Notes: generated from the letters alone by a model not told the origin. 64,000 nucleotides of DNA from Luteolibacter sp. Y139 (GCF_038066715.1 NZ_JBBUKT010000003.1:248001-312000); one strand, 5' to 3'; shown: positions 1 through 9,263, counted from the stretch's first letter. Made by a program: numbers and translations.

Positions 1-512
1 GGATTCATCGACTGGACAAACGTCACGCCGGAGAAGGCAAGTAACCCGCTAGCCACAAAAGCAAGACCCAGCCAAATCATCGATTTGGGAGCGAACTCCC
101 GGATCGCCAATAGCGCCAGCCCGTAGTGGAGGATCCAGAAACAGGCGGCGAAAAACTCGCCGTTCGCGAGTCCATACTTGAGATACAGAAGACCGACAAA
201 CCCACCGACGACCAGGGACGGCAGCGCTCCGCGCAACGCCACTTTCAGCCCGTGCGACCACAGCGAACGGCCGTGGGCTTGGGAAATCCGCAGCAGTTGC
301 CACAACGCAAACAACAGCACGATCGCCAGGCCGCCGAGCCAAATGCCCCCCCATCTCCACCCATGACGATTCTCCGACATCCAGCCGGCCGCCAGCGACA
401 TCGCCCCACCTACCAAGGCAGCTTCACCGGACAGTGCGCGGAAGATCGTCGCGCGTTCCATCATCGTTCGGATCACCCGCAATTGTTCCGCGGCTTCCTG
501 GTGGGTCGTCAT
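1..512 (-). CDS. Membrane protein of unknown function, 3' end outside the window
   Basis: The reading frame starts at an ATG at 512 (MTTHQEAAEQLRVIRTMMER) and stays open to the window edge, giving about 170 residues of an incomplete protein. After a charged N-terminus there are at least four hydrophobic stretches, for example around GGIWLGGLAIVLLFALW and FFAACFWILHYGLALLAI, so it is a polytopic inner-membrane protein. The start QLRVIRTMMERAT followed by alternating helices resembles conserved hypothetical membrane proteins that I recall from Verrucomicrobia and Acidobacteria, but I cannot give a function. It lies 79 bp downstream of the astacin-like gene on the same strand and could be the last gene of that series. 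Confidence 0.7.
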   Translation of the reverse strand, partial: MTTHQEAAEQLRVIRTMMERATIFRALSGEAALVGGAMSLAAGWMSENRHGWRWGGIWLGGLAIVLLFALWQLLRISQAHGRSLWSHGLKVALRGALPSLVVGGFVGLLYLKYGLANGEFFAACFWILHYGLALLAIREFAPKSMIWLGLAFVASGLLAFSGVTFVQSMN

Positions 513-591
513 GCGCCTTGCTTTGCCATGCAAAGCGTATCCTTCACAAGCGTTCTTCACCAGCATCGCTGAATTTATTCAGCCCGCAGGC

Positions 592-3474
592 CTAGGGTCC
601 GGCGGCCACCCGGAAAAATCGTCTCTGCCCGGACGCAGGGAGCGTCACCGCCATCGTCCCGCCCGTCCCATACAAATGAATCGCCTCGGAAGCCCACGGA
701 CCGGCCAAGTTGGCAGCCGCATCGACCCGATAGGTCTGGCCGAGGACGGAAGGAAACGAAACGGTGAAGTCGCTGCCACTCCGCTGACCAGCGGCAAACA
801 AGCGGCTCGCGAAATTGCGCGGCGCAGTGCCCGCCAGGAACTCGTCCAGATTTGAAAACCCGTCGCCATCGAAGTCCAGGGCCGCATCCGCAGCATTGGC
901 AGAGCTCAATCCCGGGATCGTGCTCTCGTAGGCATTCGGCAACCCATCGCCATCGCTGTCCGTGGTGGTCACCGTCACGCCGTTGGAAAAGTCCGAAGTC
1001 CCGCCCCCACCGCGAGCCGTGGCAGTGATCACCTGGCCGGCGGAAACCGGCACAGGAAGTACGAGATTGATCGTAGCCACCCCCGCACCATTCGCCGTGA
1101 CACTACCGCTTCCGATGAAACGCTTGCCGGATATCGGAAAGGCACTCTCTGAAGAAAAGACTTCGAGCACGTAGCTGGCATTCGCCGCTCCATTCAGCGA
1201 GCCGCTCACCTGCGTCGTCACGCCCAGCGTTGCCGAGGCCAGCACCGGTGCCAGTTGGCCACCGTTCAAGCTGTTCACCGTGATCCCCCGCCAGCCATTT
1301 CCATAAATCGAATTCCGCGAGAACTCATGGCCCCCGGTGCCCGCATCGTAGAGCACGATCCCGCTGCTCGCGTTACCCGCGATCACATTGGCGGCACCAG
1401 CATCACTGCCACCGATGAAGCAGGACTGGGCCCCATTCTGGATCGCGATGCCATTGAACTGGTTCGTGAACGAAAGCGCCCCCGTGGCCGTCGGCCCGAT
1501 CCGATTGTTGCGCACGAAATTCCCGTGAGTCGCTGCATCCGCGATCAATACACCCACACTGGCATTCCCGGAAACCAGGTTGCCGCTGCCCGGCCCATCG
1601 CCAAGCTTGTTGGCACTACAGCCACCCGTTAGATAAACTCCGGCGAAGCCATTGGCCAGCGCCCCTGTGCCCGCCGCATTCGTCCCGATGAAATTCCCCA
1701 CCGCGAGATTGTCCGTGGTGCCCGCATCTCCGAAAGCAAGACCCACCGTCCCATTGCCGGAGCAAAGATTGCCTTCGAGCCGGTTGCCGGTCGCGCCTTG
1801 GAAGACCGTCAAACCCGCAAAGCCATTCGCCACGGCCGCTGTCCCCGCTGCATTCGTCCCGGCGCGATTTCCCTTCACCACATTTCCCGTAGTCCCGCTC
1901 CCACCGAGCCGCAGGCCTTCCGAGACATTCCCGGAAAACACATTGCCCTCGATCAAATTGTTAGAAGCCCCGCTGATCACATAGCCACCGGCGAAGCTGT
2001 TAGGCACCGCCGCATTTCCCGTCACATCGGTGCCGATCCAATTCCCGCGCACCGTGTTGTTAGACACACCGGCACCCGTCAGCCACAGACCGGCGGAAGT
2101 ATTTCCCGAAATCAAATTCCCCACCGTCGTGCTTCCGATCACCTGATCATGCGCCCCACCGGTGACGATCACTCCCCCGGCACCGTTCGCCCTCGCAGCA
2201 GTCCCCGCCGGATTGGTCCCGATATAGTTGCCCAGCACCTGATTCCCGGAGGTGCCACTGCCCGACATCCAGATCCCATACTCGCCGTTTCCGGAGAGAA
2301 CGTTCCGCTCCGCGTAGGTCGTGCCGCCAATGGTATTCCCACTCGCCCCGTCCGTGATCTGGACCCCTTGCTTCACATTCGGCGCCGCATTTCCCGCCGC
2401 ATTCAGCCCGATCCAACAGCCCGACACCGCATTTCCCGTCGCATCCGGCAGCTCCATCACAATCCCGCACCATGGGAAACGAATGATCCCCAGCCCCTTC
2501 ACCCGGCACCCCGATTCGCGGATCAGGAAACCCGGGGCCTCTCCCGACTCCACCGGCATCGCCGAGCCATCGAGAAACACCACCGGCTGCCCCGCAAAGC
2601 CCGGCTGCGTGGTCGCATCAATGACCACCCCATCCGTCGCCAGCGGCGGCAGGAAAGCCGTCGGCTTGATCGTGAAAGTGCCCGCGCTGTAGCCCGGATC
2701 GCTCGTCGGAATGTCGAACGTCACCGGCGTGCCGGGATGATCCTCCGCGTAGTAAATCGCCGCCCGCAGGCTGCCCGCCCCTCCATCCGCCGTGGTGGTC
2801 ACCACCGCCGACGGAGCCACCGCCGGCGGCCCATACAGGAAAGCCATCACCGCCCGGTCACCGGGACTCAGCGCCTGGTTCCCCAGCCGCGGCTGGAATT
2901 TCGAATAACCCGGCTTCACCTGGATCGTGTCCAGCACCCCCGGCTGCACTGACAGCAGGTCGCGGCCATAGTGCATCACCGACTCGAAGTCATACGGCCC
3001 GTAGGTCGTAGTCCCCGCCGCCACTGCGAAAAGAGCCTCGTTCCCCGGCACGATATTCCCCGTCAGGACTTGGATGTAAGTCCCCCGGTCCGGCCGCTGG
3101 TGCTCGTGCTCCAGACCGAAGGAGTGGCCCATCTCGTGGCAGATCTGCGCGCGCGTCAGGCTATTGATCTCCACCACCTGCGGCTGGCTGCCCGACGCCC
3201 GGTTCGGCCCCTGCGGATCATACTTGAAGAGCACATACTGCGTCTGGGCCGTCCTCGGCACGAACTGCACATTCGCCGCCAGCTCATACTCGCGCAGCCC
3301 GGACAAGTAGATCGCCCGTTGCGGGGCGGACACGCCGGCATCGAAGACATAGGGAACCACGCCCCCCGGCCACGGCACATTGCCGGGAGAGATCGTACTC
3401 GGATACAGCCCGCCAAACGCAAGGGTGGCGGACCAAAGGAAGAGCAACGCAGGAATTCCTGCGCGGGGGGTCAT
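592..3474 (-). CDS. Secreted astacin-family (M12A) metalloprotease fused to a right-handed beta-helix
   Basis: This 960-residue protein begins with a signal peptide (MTPRAGIPALLFLWSATLAFGG). The zinc site is the astacin signature HEMGHSFGLEHEHQRPDR, with H113, E114, H117 and H123, and the Met-turn SVMHYG lies near residue 167. From about 220 to 740 there are repeating GN.V.GN.IGTN turns typical of a parallel beta-helix (NosD or pectate-lyase-like fold). Two Asp-rich calcium sites (DSDGDGLPNAYE, DFDGDGFSNLDE) follow near 839-880. The last 70 residues form the small beta-domain shared by several proteins here, ending RRFFRVAAGP. It is probably a cell-surface or released endopeptidase. Family knowledge supports the peptidase call, but the role of the helix is unknown. 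Confidence 0.88.
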   Translation of the reverse strand: MTPRAGIPALLFLWSATLAFGGLYPSTISPGNVPWPGGVVPYVFDAGVSAPQRAIYLSGLREYELAANVQFVPRTAQTQYVLFKYDPQGPNRASGSQPQVVEINSLTRAQICHEMGHSFGLEHEHQRPDRGTYIQVLTGNIVPGNEALFAVAAGTTTYGPYDFESVMHYGRDLLSVQPGVLDTIQVKPGYSKFQPRLGNQALSPGDRAVMAFLYGPPAVAPSAVVTTTADGGAGSLRAAIYYAEDHPGTPVTFDIPTSDPGYSAGTFTIKPTAFLPPLATDGVVIDATTQPGFAGQPVVFLDGSAMPVESGEAPGFLIRESGCRVKGLGIIRFPWCGIVMELPDATGNAVSGCWIGLNAAGNAAPNVKQGVQITDGASGNTIGGTTYAERNVLSGNGEYGIWMSGSGTSGNQVLGNYIGTNPAGTAARANGAGGVIVTGGAHDQVIGSTTVGNLISGNTSAGLWLTGAGVSNNTVRGNWIGTDVTGNAAVPNSFAGGYVISGASNNLIEGNVFSGNVSEGLRLGGSGTTGNVVKGNRAGTNAAGTAAVANGFAGLTVFQGATGNRLEGNLCSGNGTVGLAFGDAGTTDNLAVGNFIGTNAAGTGALANGFAGVYLTGGCSANKLGDGPGSGNLVSGNASVGVLIADAATHGNFVRNNRIGPTATGALSFTNQFNGIAIQNGAQSCFIGGSDAGAANVIAGNASSGIVLYDAGTGGHEFSRNSIYGNGWRGITVNSLNGGQLAPVLASATLGVTTQVSGSLNGAANASYVLEVFSSESAFPISGKRFIGSGSVTANGAGVATINLVLPVPVSAGQVITATARGGGGTSDFSNGVTVTTTDSDGDGLPNAYESTIPGLSSANAADAALDFDGDGFSNLDEFLAGTAPRNFASRLFAAGQRSGSDFTVSFPSVLGQTYRVDAAANLAGPWASEAIHLYGTGGTMAVTLPASGQRRFFRVAAGP

Positions 3475-3506
3475 GGGGGGATTTTACGGCAAGGCGGACG
3501 GCAAGT

Positions 3507-3788
3507 CTATTTCCCGCCTTCGTAGTGGGTGGACAGGTGCCGGAAGCCGTCATTGTATCCCCAGAGATACTCGTTGCGATGGGCACTCGGCAGGGTCCGG
3601 TCCTCATTGATGTGAGGATCGTAGGCCAGGCCGTAGAGCCGATCGCCGCTGCCGTCGACCTGGCCGCGGTAGTAGGCATCGTGCTGGCTGTAGCCGGCCG
3701 CCTGATAGCCGGGAGCGTAGGAAGTGGAACAAGACGTGCCGGCACAAACCAGAATCACGCCCAGTGGGACTAGGATGAACGTTTTCAT
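3507..3788 (-). CDS. Small predicted lipoprotein
   Basis: This 93-residue protein has a hydrophobic leader and a plausible lipobox ending at C20 (VCAGTSC), so it is probably lipid-anchored in the envelope. The mature part is rich in Tyr, His and Gly, with patterns such as YYRGQVDGSGDRLYGLAYDP and NEYLWGYNDGFRH. I do not recognise the family. It sits 32 bp upstream of the astacin-like gene on the same strand and 59 bp after the rhomboid gene, so these may be co-transcribed. The first lysine and long hydrophobic stretch support the chosen ATG. Confidence 0.7.
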   Translation of the reverse strand: MKTFILVPLGVILVCAGTSCSTSYAPGYQAAGYSQHDAYYRGQVDGSGDRLYGLAYDPHINEDRTLPSAHRNEYLWGYNDGFRHLSTHYEGGK

Positions 3789-3847
3789 AGCATCCTCCCT
3801 CTAACACCGGAATTCCCCCGGGTCGAGGGGCTTTTCAAACGGATGCC

Positions 3848-4525
3848 CTAGCGCTGATAGGCACCCCGGGGCTTCGGCGAGGCGAGGGCGGTGAGCAGCA
3901 GCCCCCCGACAAAGCCCCCGATGTGAGCGCCGTAGGCGACTCCCCCGCCCGCATGACCCGTCAGGGACGTGTAATCGAAAACCACCCCGATCACCCCCAT
4001 CATCGCCAGTTGTCCGGGCGGCACCGGGCGGGACATCGGCCAGATATGAGGCTCCGGCAGGTGCCAGCGGGTGGTCAGCCCCAAATAGGCACCCTCGAAT
4101 CCCATCACCGCCCCGGAAGCACCGAGCATGGGGACGAAATCCCCGGCATTCAGCACCACGTGGAAAATGCTCCCGCAAATGGCGGTGACGATGAAAATGA
4201 GGAACATCCACCGCACCCCGATCAGCTCCACCATCAGCGCGGCGAAGATCCACAGGAACAGCATGTTGTAGATCACGTGCTCCGCATTCGCATGCAGAAA
4301 GGCGCAGCTCAGGAGCGTCCCGAAGGCCTTGAAGTCACCCACCCCGGCAGTCCCGGCGCGCAGGCTCTGCCAGCTCTCCGTGATCTTGCCGGGCACCGCC
4401 ATGTAGGCGGCATACCACTCTGGCCCGCGGATCTCCTGAAACAGGTAGATGCCAAACATGACCCCGATCAGCCCGAGCAGCGGGCCCTGATCGCGGAAGA
4501 GTTGGCGCACGGCATCGTTTCGCAT
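3848..4525 (-). CDS. Rhomboid-family intramembrane serine protease
   Basis: This is a 225-residue polytopic membrane protein of the rhomboid (GlpG-like) family, which cleaves other proteins inside the membrane with a Ser-His dyad. Numbered from the ATG at 4525, the nucleophile is S138 in GASGAVMG, the partner is H201 in YGAHIGGFVGG, and N87 lies in the helix carrying HANAEHVIYN. The usual six transmembrane segments are visible. A longer version starting with GTG at 4585 would add 20 residues (MDCRFPHLLERRASAHGLRP) that look unlike a rhomboid N-terminus, so I prefer 4525, although no clear ribosome site supports either start. It lies 72 bp after the small secreted-protein gene on the same strand. 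Confidence 0.85.
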   Translation of the reverse strand: MRNDAVRQLFRDQGPLLGLIGVMFGIYLFQEIRGPEWYAAYMAVPGKITESWQSLRAGTAGVGDFKAFGTLLSCAFLHANAEHVIYNMLFLWIFAALMVELIGVRWMFLIFIVTAICGSIFHVVLNAGDFVPMLGASGAVMGFEGAYLGLTTRWHLPEPHIWPMSRPVPPGQLAMMGVIGVVFDYTSLTGHAGGGVAYGAHIGGFVGGLLLTALASPKPRGAYQR

Positions 4526-4597
4526 CGGCCGCAGACCATGGGCTGACGCCCTCCGCTCTAGCAAGTGCGGGAACCGGCAGTCCACCGCCGGCCGGAA

Positions 4598-5092
4598 TCA
4601 CCCGGGAATATCCACCCGCAAGCGGGCGAACAGCCTCGACCCGACGGCCAGCGTGCGCGGGATCTGCACCCGCACCCGGTCGACCGAGCCGCCGAAGAAA
4701 TTACCATCCTCGGCCACGGTTACTCCATCGACTCCCCCTTCAGCCTGGGTCCAGCCTGTCAGGTCGCTCCCATATTCCACGAAAGGATTGTAGGGAGCCG
4801 AGTCATCGCTGCGGCGGAACGAGAACGTCACGTAATCCTCATCCACGGTGATCGTCGGCAGCAGGCTGCTGGAGTCCGATCCCGGACCAGAAGGATCACC
4901 GCCAATGACGAATTCGATGCCGTTCGGGATCCCATCACCATCGGAATCCACCGCGGAACCCGCGCCGCTGATGCCATGGGTGGTTTCCCACACCCCGTAG
5001 GCGTCCTCCGGCGGAGCGCCGTGGACGAGGCAAAGCGGCACGAAGAGGCCGAACGCGAGCAAGCCGGTGCGCAGGGAGGATGGGGCTTTCAT
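4598..5092 (-). CDS. Small secreted protein with calcium-site stretch and common C-terminal domain
   Basis: This 164-residue protein has a signal peptide (MKAPSSLRTGLLAFGLFVPLCLVHGA), then YGVWETTHGISGAGSAVDSDGDGIPNGIEF, a DxDxDG calcium-site stretch of the TSP3 type. It ends with a beta-domain finishing SRLFARLRVDIPG. It is therefore nearly only the C-terminal module that closes much larger secreted proteins in this window, such as the ones at 592 and 53283. No catalytic domain is present. It may be a carrier or anchor domain on its own, or the remains of a larger gene; that is inference. It is transcribed away from the thioredoxin gene at 5332. Confidence 0.72.
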   Translation of the reverse strand: MKAPSSLRTGLLAFGLFVPLCLVHGAPPEDAYGVWETTHGISGAGSAVDSDGDGIPNGIEFVIGGDPSGPGSDSSSLLPTITVDEDYVTFSFRRSDDSAPYNPFVEYGSDLTGWTQAEGGVDGVTVAEDGNFFGGSVDRVRVQIPRTLAVGSRLFARLRVDIPG

Positions 5093-5331
5093 GGAGAGGA
5101 GAGGTTACGGGTGATCCCGGCTGAAACGCTCAGCACTCCCCGCCGGTTGCCCCTATCGAAGCGTTTTTTTGCCCGGTTCCCATAAAAGATTTTGTATGAC
5201 AACTTATCCTCCCTTCCTCGAAATACCAGACTTCCGACTTACGGAACTCCTTCACTCCCTGCGATCTCACGACAAAAATTTGAATCGCTGCCGGATTTTC
5301 GACGTTATAGAGGGTCACTCGTTATCAAACC

Positions 5332-5847
5332 ATGAAAGCTATCCCCGCCCTCGTTGCGCTCATCGCGCTCGCCCTCCCCGGTTTTGCCGCGGACAAGAAG
5401 GACAAGTCCGCAGCCTCCGTGCCGGACGCCTCGGTCAGCAAGGTCCAGTGGACCGAAGTCGTCAACGGAGCACCCTTCGATAAGGAAGGCCTCGCCGGCA
5501 AGGTCGTCGTCGTCGAGGAGTGGGGCGTGCACTGCGGCCCCTGCATTGCCAGCCTGCCGGAAATGGCCAAGCTCGCGAAGCGCTATGACAAGAAGGGCCT
5601 CGTGGTCGTCGGCCTCGAGCGCCAGCAGGGCAGCAAGGATGAGATCATGAAGCTCATCAAGCCGGCCCGCGTCGAGTACCCGGTGATGGCCGGCGGCTCC
5701 AGCGGCGTCGCCAGCGAAGGCATCCCGCACGCCTGCGTCTTCGGCACCGATGGCAAGCTCCTCTGGCACGGCCACCCGGCCGACGGTGCCTTCGAGGACG
5801 CCGTGAAGGACGCCCTCAAGGCCGTGGCCAAGCCCGCCGCCAAGTAA
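5332..5847 (+). CDS. Exported TlpA/thioredoxin-like protein
   Basis: This 171-residue protein has a signal peptide (MKAIPALVALIALALPGFA) and a thioredoxin fold with the redox motif CGPC in EEWGVHCGPCIASLPEM. The cis-proline region reads GIPHACVFG. The pattern matches TlpA/ResA-type periplasmic thiol-disulfide proteins, which keep cysteines or cytochrome c apoproteins reduced. The usual W before the CGPC region is conserved, with GVH in place of the more common A-x-W/T-W-C spacing. No cytochrome maturation genes are adjacent, so the substrate is unknown. It is probably a single-gene transcript because an intrinsic terminator follows 24 bp after the stop. Confidence 0.88.
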   Translation: MKAIPALVALIALALPGFAADKKDKSAASVPDASVSKVQWTEVVNGAPFDKEGLAGKVVVVEEWGVHCGPCIASLPEMAKLAKRYDKKGLVVVGLERQQGSKDEIMKLIKPARVEYPVMAGGSSGVASEGIPHACVFGTDGKLLWHGHPADGAFEDAVKDALKAVAKPAAK

Positions 5848-5871
5848 TCAGTCCGGCCCCTGTTCTTTCCA

Positions 5872-5905
5872 AACGCCGCTCCGGTCACGCCGGGCGGCGT
5901 TTTTT
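5872..5905 (+). terminator. Rho-independent terminator after the TlpA-like gene
   Basis: Arms AACGCCGC (5872-5879) and GCGGCGTT (5894-5901) pair perfectly. The loop itself contains CCGG/CCGG, and a run of T follows to 5905. It lies just downstream of the stop codon at 5847. Confidence 0.85.
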
Positions 5906-5950
5906 CGTGCCGCGGTCCGGGCCGGAAATTGATATCTGGGTCCGCCTCCC

Positions 5951-6694
5951 ATGCCCACCGACCCTGAGAACAATCCCTATCTGCCGCCGGCATCCGATCC
6001 CACCGCGCCGGAAGCTCCGGCCAACACCACCGGGGGAGAGCCCGACTCGCGCATCAAGGACCCGCGCAGCTGGGGCTGGGCCGCGATTACCTTCATCTGG
6101 ATCTTCTGCCTGACCTTGACCCTGCAATGGTTCACTCCCCCGCACCCCGTGTGGGAGGCGATCGTGACGCTTGCGATCGGTATCAGCGTCACCGCGTCGG
6201 TCATCAGCTACCTCGGCTGGCTCCACCTCATCATCACCAATGCGAAGACCATCCATCCGGGCTCGAAGATCTCGCACGGCTGGGCCATCGGCAGCTACTT
6301 CATCCCCTTGGTGAACTGGATCTTTCCGCCAATGATCATGAAGGAAATCGCCGACGCGACCTTCCGGCAGCGCACGCCCCGCGCCCTCGTCTACATCGTG
6401 GTCGTCTGGTGGGGTTCCTTCGTCGTCTCGGGTCTCCTTCGGAAATTCATGCCTCCTTCCCCTCTCTATACGGCCACCATCTGGATCCCCGGCATCTGCG
6501 TGGCCTGGCTGATCATTCGCATCAGTCTCAGGCAATTGGATTGGCGTAACGAAGGACTGCCCGTCCCCCTCCAACCCATGGTGATGCCGGGCAGCGGCCC
6601 GCGACCGGTCGCCGCCACACGCATCCCGGGCCCCGTCAATCGCCCCGCTCCCGCGGAAAACCTCCCCGTGATTCCGGATTCGGAAACCGAATAG
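5951..6694 (+). CDS. DUF4328 membrane protein
   Basis: This 247-residue protein has a proline-rich cytoplasmic start (MPTDPENNPYLPPASDP), four hydrophobic helices and a proline-rich tail. The DUF4328 core is visible as the stretch with NAKTIHPGSKISHGWAIGSYFIPLVNWIFPP followed by MKEIADAT. In this family a soluble residue pattern WaiG.yfiP..n...P sits between helices. The function of DUF4328 is unknown. It is followed 24 bp later by a second DUF4328 gene on the same strand, and both begin with a similar NPYxxP motif, so they are probably co-transcribed paralogues. Confidence 0.8.
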   Translation: MPTDPENNPYLPPASDPTAPEAPANTTGGEPDSRIKDPRSWGWAAITFIWIFCLTLTLQWFTPPHPVWEAIVTLAIGISVTASVISYLGWLHLIITNAKTIHPGSKISHGWAIGSYFIPLVNWIFPPMIMKEIADATFRQRTPRALVYIVVVWWGSFVVSGLLRKFMPPSPLYTATIWIPGICVAWLIIRISLRQLDWRNEGLPVPLQPMVMPGSGPRPVAATRIPGPVNRPAPAENLPVIPDSETE

Positions 6695-6718
6695 CTGCCC
6701 CCTCATTCCCTTCCACTC

Positions 6719-7516
6719 ATGGATCCCGAGGAGAAAGAGCTCAATCCCTACGCCGCTCCAGCCGCTATCGAAGCTCCGGCAGCTGAGGCCACTCCGGACG
6801 TCGCCAGCCAATACCGTCTCTATCGCGACAATCGCACGCTCGCCGCTTGGCTTGTGGGCCTGCTGGTCTTAGGCGCCCTCGTCAATCTCGCGCGAGGCGG
6901 GCTCCACCTCGCCTACACCCTCACCGCCTTCGCCGCAGATCAGAAGCGGGTGAAGATGATCGAGGGCATCATGAACGGCCTCGGCTTTGTCATGTTCGCC
7001 TGCATGATCGTTTTCGGCATATGGATCGTCCGCTCGGCGAAAAACGCGTGGCTCTTCGCCGAAGTCGCCCGCTTCCGTAAGCGGGTCGATTTCCAAGTGC
7101 AGCAGACTTACTTGCAGGACACCCCAGGCTGGGCCGTGGGCTGGTACTTCATTCCCATCGCCAACCTGTGGAAGCCCTTCGTGGCGATGCGCGACATCGT
7201 TCGCGCGTCCACGATGCGCGAAGGCCTGCCAAGTTTCCTACTGCCTACCTGGTGGACCTTGTGGATCCTCTGCAATTTGGCCGACAACTCGCCGCAGATC
7301 CTCAACAACCCCAGTTTCGAGTGGAGCGCCACCTTCCTCGCGGCGGCATCGGCAGGTGTGCCTGGAGTCCAAATCGCGCTACACCTCATCGCGATTGTGC
7401 TGGTCCGCGCGGTCACCGCCCTGCAGACCGACACCGCCGCGGCCATGGCGGCAGCCACGCCCGCGGACCCGCTACCGTCACGCCCCCGCCGCGCGCGGCT
7501 TCCCCGCCAAGAATAG
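6719..7516 (+). CDS. DUF4328 membrane protein, second tandem copy
   Basis: This 265-residue protein starts with an acidic, proline-rich segment (MDPEEKELNPYAAPAA). The helices and DUF4328 signature are clear: QDTPGWAVGWYFIPIANLWKPF then MRDIVRAS and LPTWWTLWILCNLADN. It is clearly paralogous to the gene just upstream, sharing NPYxxP at the start and GWAxGxYFIPxxN in the core. Its last 39 bp overlap the end of the ClC gene on the opposite strand. The role is unknown; the paired arrangement suggests a complex of two related subunits, which is inference. Confidence 0.8.
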   Translation: MDPEEKELNPYAAPAAIEAPAAEATPDVASQYRLYRDNRTLAAWLVGLLVLGALVNLARGGLHLAYTLTAFAADQKRVKMIEGIMNGLGFVMFACMIVFGIWIVRSAKNAWLFAEVARFRKRVDFQVQQTYLQDTPGWAVGWYFIPIANLWKPFVAMRDIVRASTMREGLPSFLLPTWWTLWILCNLADNSPQILNNPSFEWSATFLAAASAGVPGVQIALHLIAIVLVRAVTALQTDTAAAMAAATPADPLPSRPRRARLPRQE

Positions 7517-9262
7517 CAGCACGTCCGCCCGCGCGATCGCCCCGAGGAAAGTCCCGTCCGGCTTGGTCACCGGCAGCCGCTCCATTTCCGCCCGGCTGAA
7601 GAATTCCAGCGCCTCGCCCATCGTCTGGTCCGGGGCACAGCGCGGCACGTCCTCGTGCATCACATCGCGGGCGATCAGCAGCGATTCCAGCTCCGGCTGA
7701 TCGAGATAGGGCTTGATGTCGTGCAGCGAAATCACCCCGGCCAGGTGCTCTCCATCCACCACATGCAGCGAATCCCGGCGGCTCTGCAGGAAAGCCCGCG
7801 CCACCTCGCCGAACGATGCATTCGGGGAAAGAACCGCCGCATCCTTCGCCACCAGGTCGCCCACCTTGAGCGTCGCCAGATGTTGCGCGACGATCACCGC
7901 GCCCTTCCGCTCCAGTGCCTCGCCATAAAGCGGCCGCACCCCCATCGCCCGGCACAGGTAATACCCCGCCCCGCTGGCAACCACCGCCGGCAGGATCACC
8001 TGATAGTTCAAGGTCAGCTCGAATAGCATCAGGATCGCCATCACCGGCGCACCCGTCGATGCCGCCAGGAATGCCCCCATCCCCACCAGCGCGAATGCCT
8101 CCGGGTGCAGTCCCGCACCCGGTGCCACCACCGAGGCCAGCACCCCGAGCAGATAGCCGATCGCCGCCCCCGTGAAGAGCGTGGGCGTAAACACCCCGCC
8201 GACCGCCCCGGAGCCGAAGGTCGCGCTCGTCGCCACCACCTTGCACACCAGCGTCACCGCCAGGATCTGCCAGGCCCCGGGACCATGCAGCACCGAGAAC
8301 ACCAGCGCCCGCCCGTTCCCCGCCACCTCGGGGTGAAACCAAGCCAAGCCACCCACCACCAGTCCTCCCAGCGCCAGCCGCGCCGGTGCCGGCAGCTTCA
8401 ACCGCGAAAACGCCATCTCGCCCGCCTTCAGCAGCCACAAGAACACCGGCACCAGCAACCCACTCACCAAGCCCAGCCCCAGATACCACAGCAGCTCCAG
8501 ATTCGACTGCAGCGTGATCGCCGGCGCGGCGTAAAGCGCCTCCGCCCCGTAGTGCGAGCGCGTCACCAGCACCGCCACCACCGAGGCGATCACCAGCGGC
8601 CCGAAGGCCTCCATCGCCAACGAGCCGAGCACGATCTCCGCCACGAAGAACGCTCCCGCGATCGGCGCATTGTAAGCACTCGCGATCCCCGCCGCCGCCC
8701 CGCACGCCACCAGCTGCCGCTTTTGCGCCAGCGGAAATGCCCGCCACCGCCCGAACAGTGACGCAGCCAGCGATGACAACTGCACCAGCGGACCCTCCCG
8801 CCCAATCGAAGCTCCGGACGCGGCCGAAAACCACGCAGAGACCGATTTGATCAAGCTCACCCGCACCGCCAGATTCCCGTCTCCCACCACCACGGCTTCC
8901 ATGTAGTCGGTCGAGTGCGCCGCCGTCTTGTAGCGGCTGCCGAACCACAACGTGATCCCCGCCAGCAAGCCGCCCAGCGTCGGCACCAGCAGCCGCTGCC
9001 ACGGCTCCATCGCCCGGAAGCTCTCCACATAGCCCTCGGCCGGACTCTCGCCATGGCCGGTGAAAACCCGGTGCAGCCACTCCGTCGCCTCCTTGAAGCC
9101 GATCGAAGTCCACGCCCCCGCGAATCCGATCACCGCCGCCCAGAACAAAGTCGCCTGCCACTCGTTGAAGTGGAAGCGCTCGCCCCACCAGATCCGCAGC
9201 CGCACCAGCCGGCGGGTGCCGGTTCCCAAGTTCGTGCTGCTGCTGCCCGCCCCCGTGCTCAT
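7478..9262 (-). CDS. ClC-family chloride channel/antiporter with C-terminal CBS pair
   Basis: This 594-residue ClC protein moves Cl- across the membrane, in many bacterial members in exchange for H+. The gating glutamate E156 lies in GREGP, and the conserved GGVFTP element is present near residue 355. The usual GSGIP selectivity loop is replaced by AAHSTDYMEAV (114-124), a variant I believe occurs in related CBS-bearing bacterial ClCs. The last about 140 residues are two CBS domains (VGDLVAKDAAVLSPNASF and ARDVMHEDVPRCAPDQTM), which usually bind nucleotides and regulate transport. The ATG lies one base after the stop of the EIIA gene (TGAcATG) with GGAGGG as ribosome site inside that gene, so the two are translationally coupled. 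Confidence 0.92.
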   Translation of the reverse strand: MSTGAGSSSTNLGTGTRRLVRLRIWWGERFHFNEWQATLFWAAVIGFAGAWTSIGFKEATEWLHRVFTGHGESPAEGYVESFRAMEPWQRLLVPTLGGLLAGITLWFGSRYKTAAHSTDYMEAVVVGDGNLAVRVSLIKSVSAWFSAASGASIGREGPLVQLSSLAASLFGRWRAFPLAQKRQLVACGAAAGIASAYNAPIAGAFFVAEIVLGSLAMEAFGPLVIASVVAVLVTRSHYGAEALYAAPAITLQSNLELLWYLGLGLVSGLLVPVFLWLLKAGEMAFSRLKLPAPARLALGGLVVGGLAWFHPEVAGNGRALVFSVLHGPGAWQILAVTLVCKVVATSATFGSGAVGGVFTPTLFTGAAIGYLLGVLASVVAPGAGLHPEAFALVGMGAFLAASTGAPVMAILMLFELTLNYQVILPAVVASGAGYYLCRAMGVRPLYGEALERKGAVIVAQHLATLKVGDLVAKDAAVLSPNASFGEVARAFLQSRRDSLHVVDGEHLAGVISLHDIKPYLDQPELESLLIARDVMHEDVPRCAPDQTMGEALEFFSRAEMERLPVTKPDGTFLGAIARADVLLFLAGKPRAAGA

Positions 9263-9263
9263 G

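Noticed and set aside
4526-4585. Upstream GTG start for the rhomboid gene
   Set aside because: The extra 20 residues are polar and lack similarity to rhomboid N-termini; the ATG at 4525 fits better, though not proven.
7413-9188. A 591-codon frame on the minus strand beside the ClC gene
   Set aside because: It is Gly/Ala/Arg-rich and lies within the ClC coding region in another frame, without any recognisable domain.
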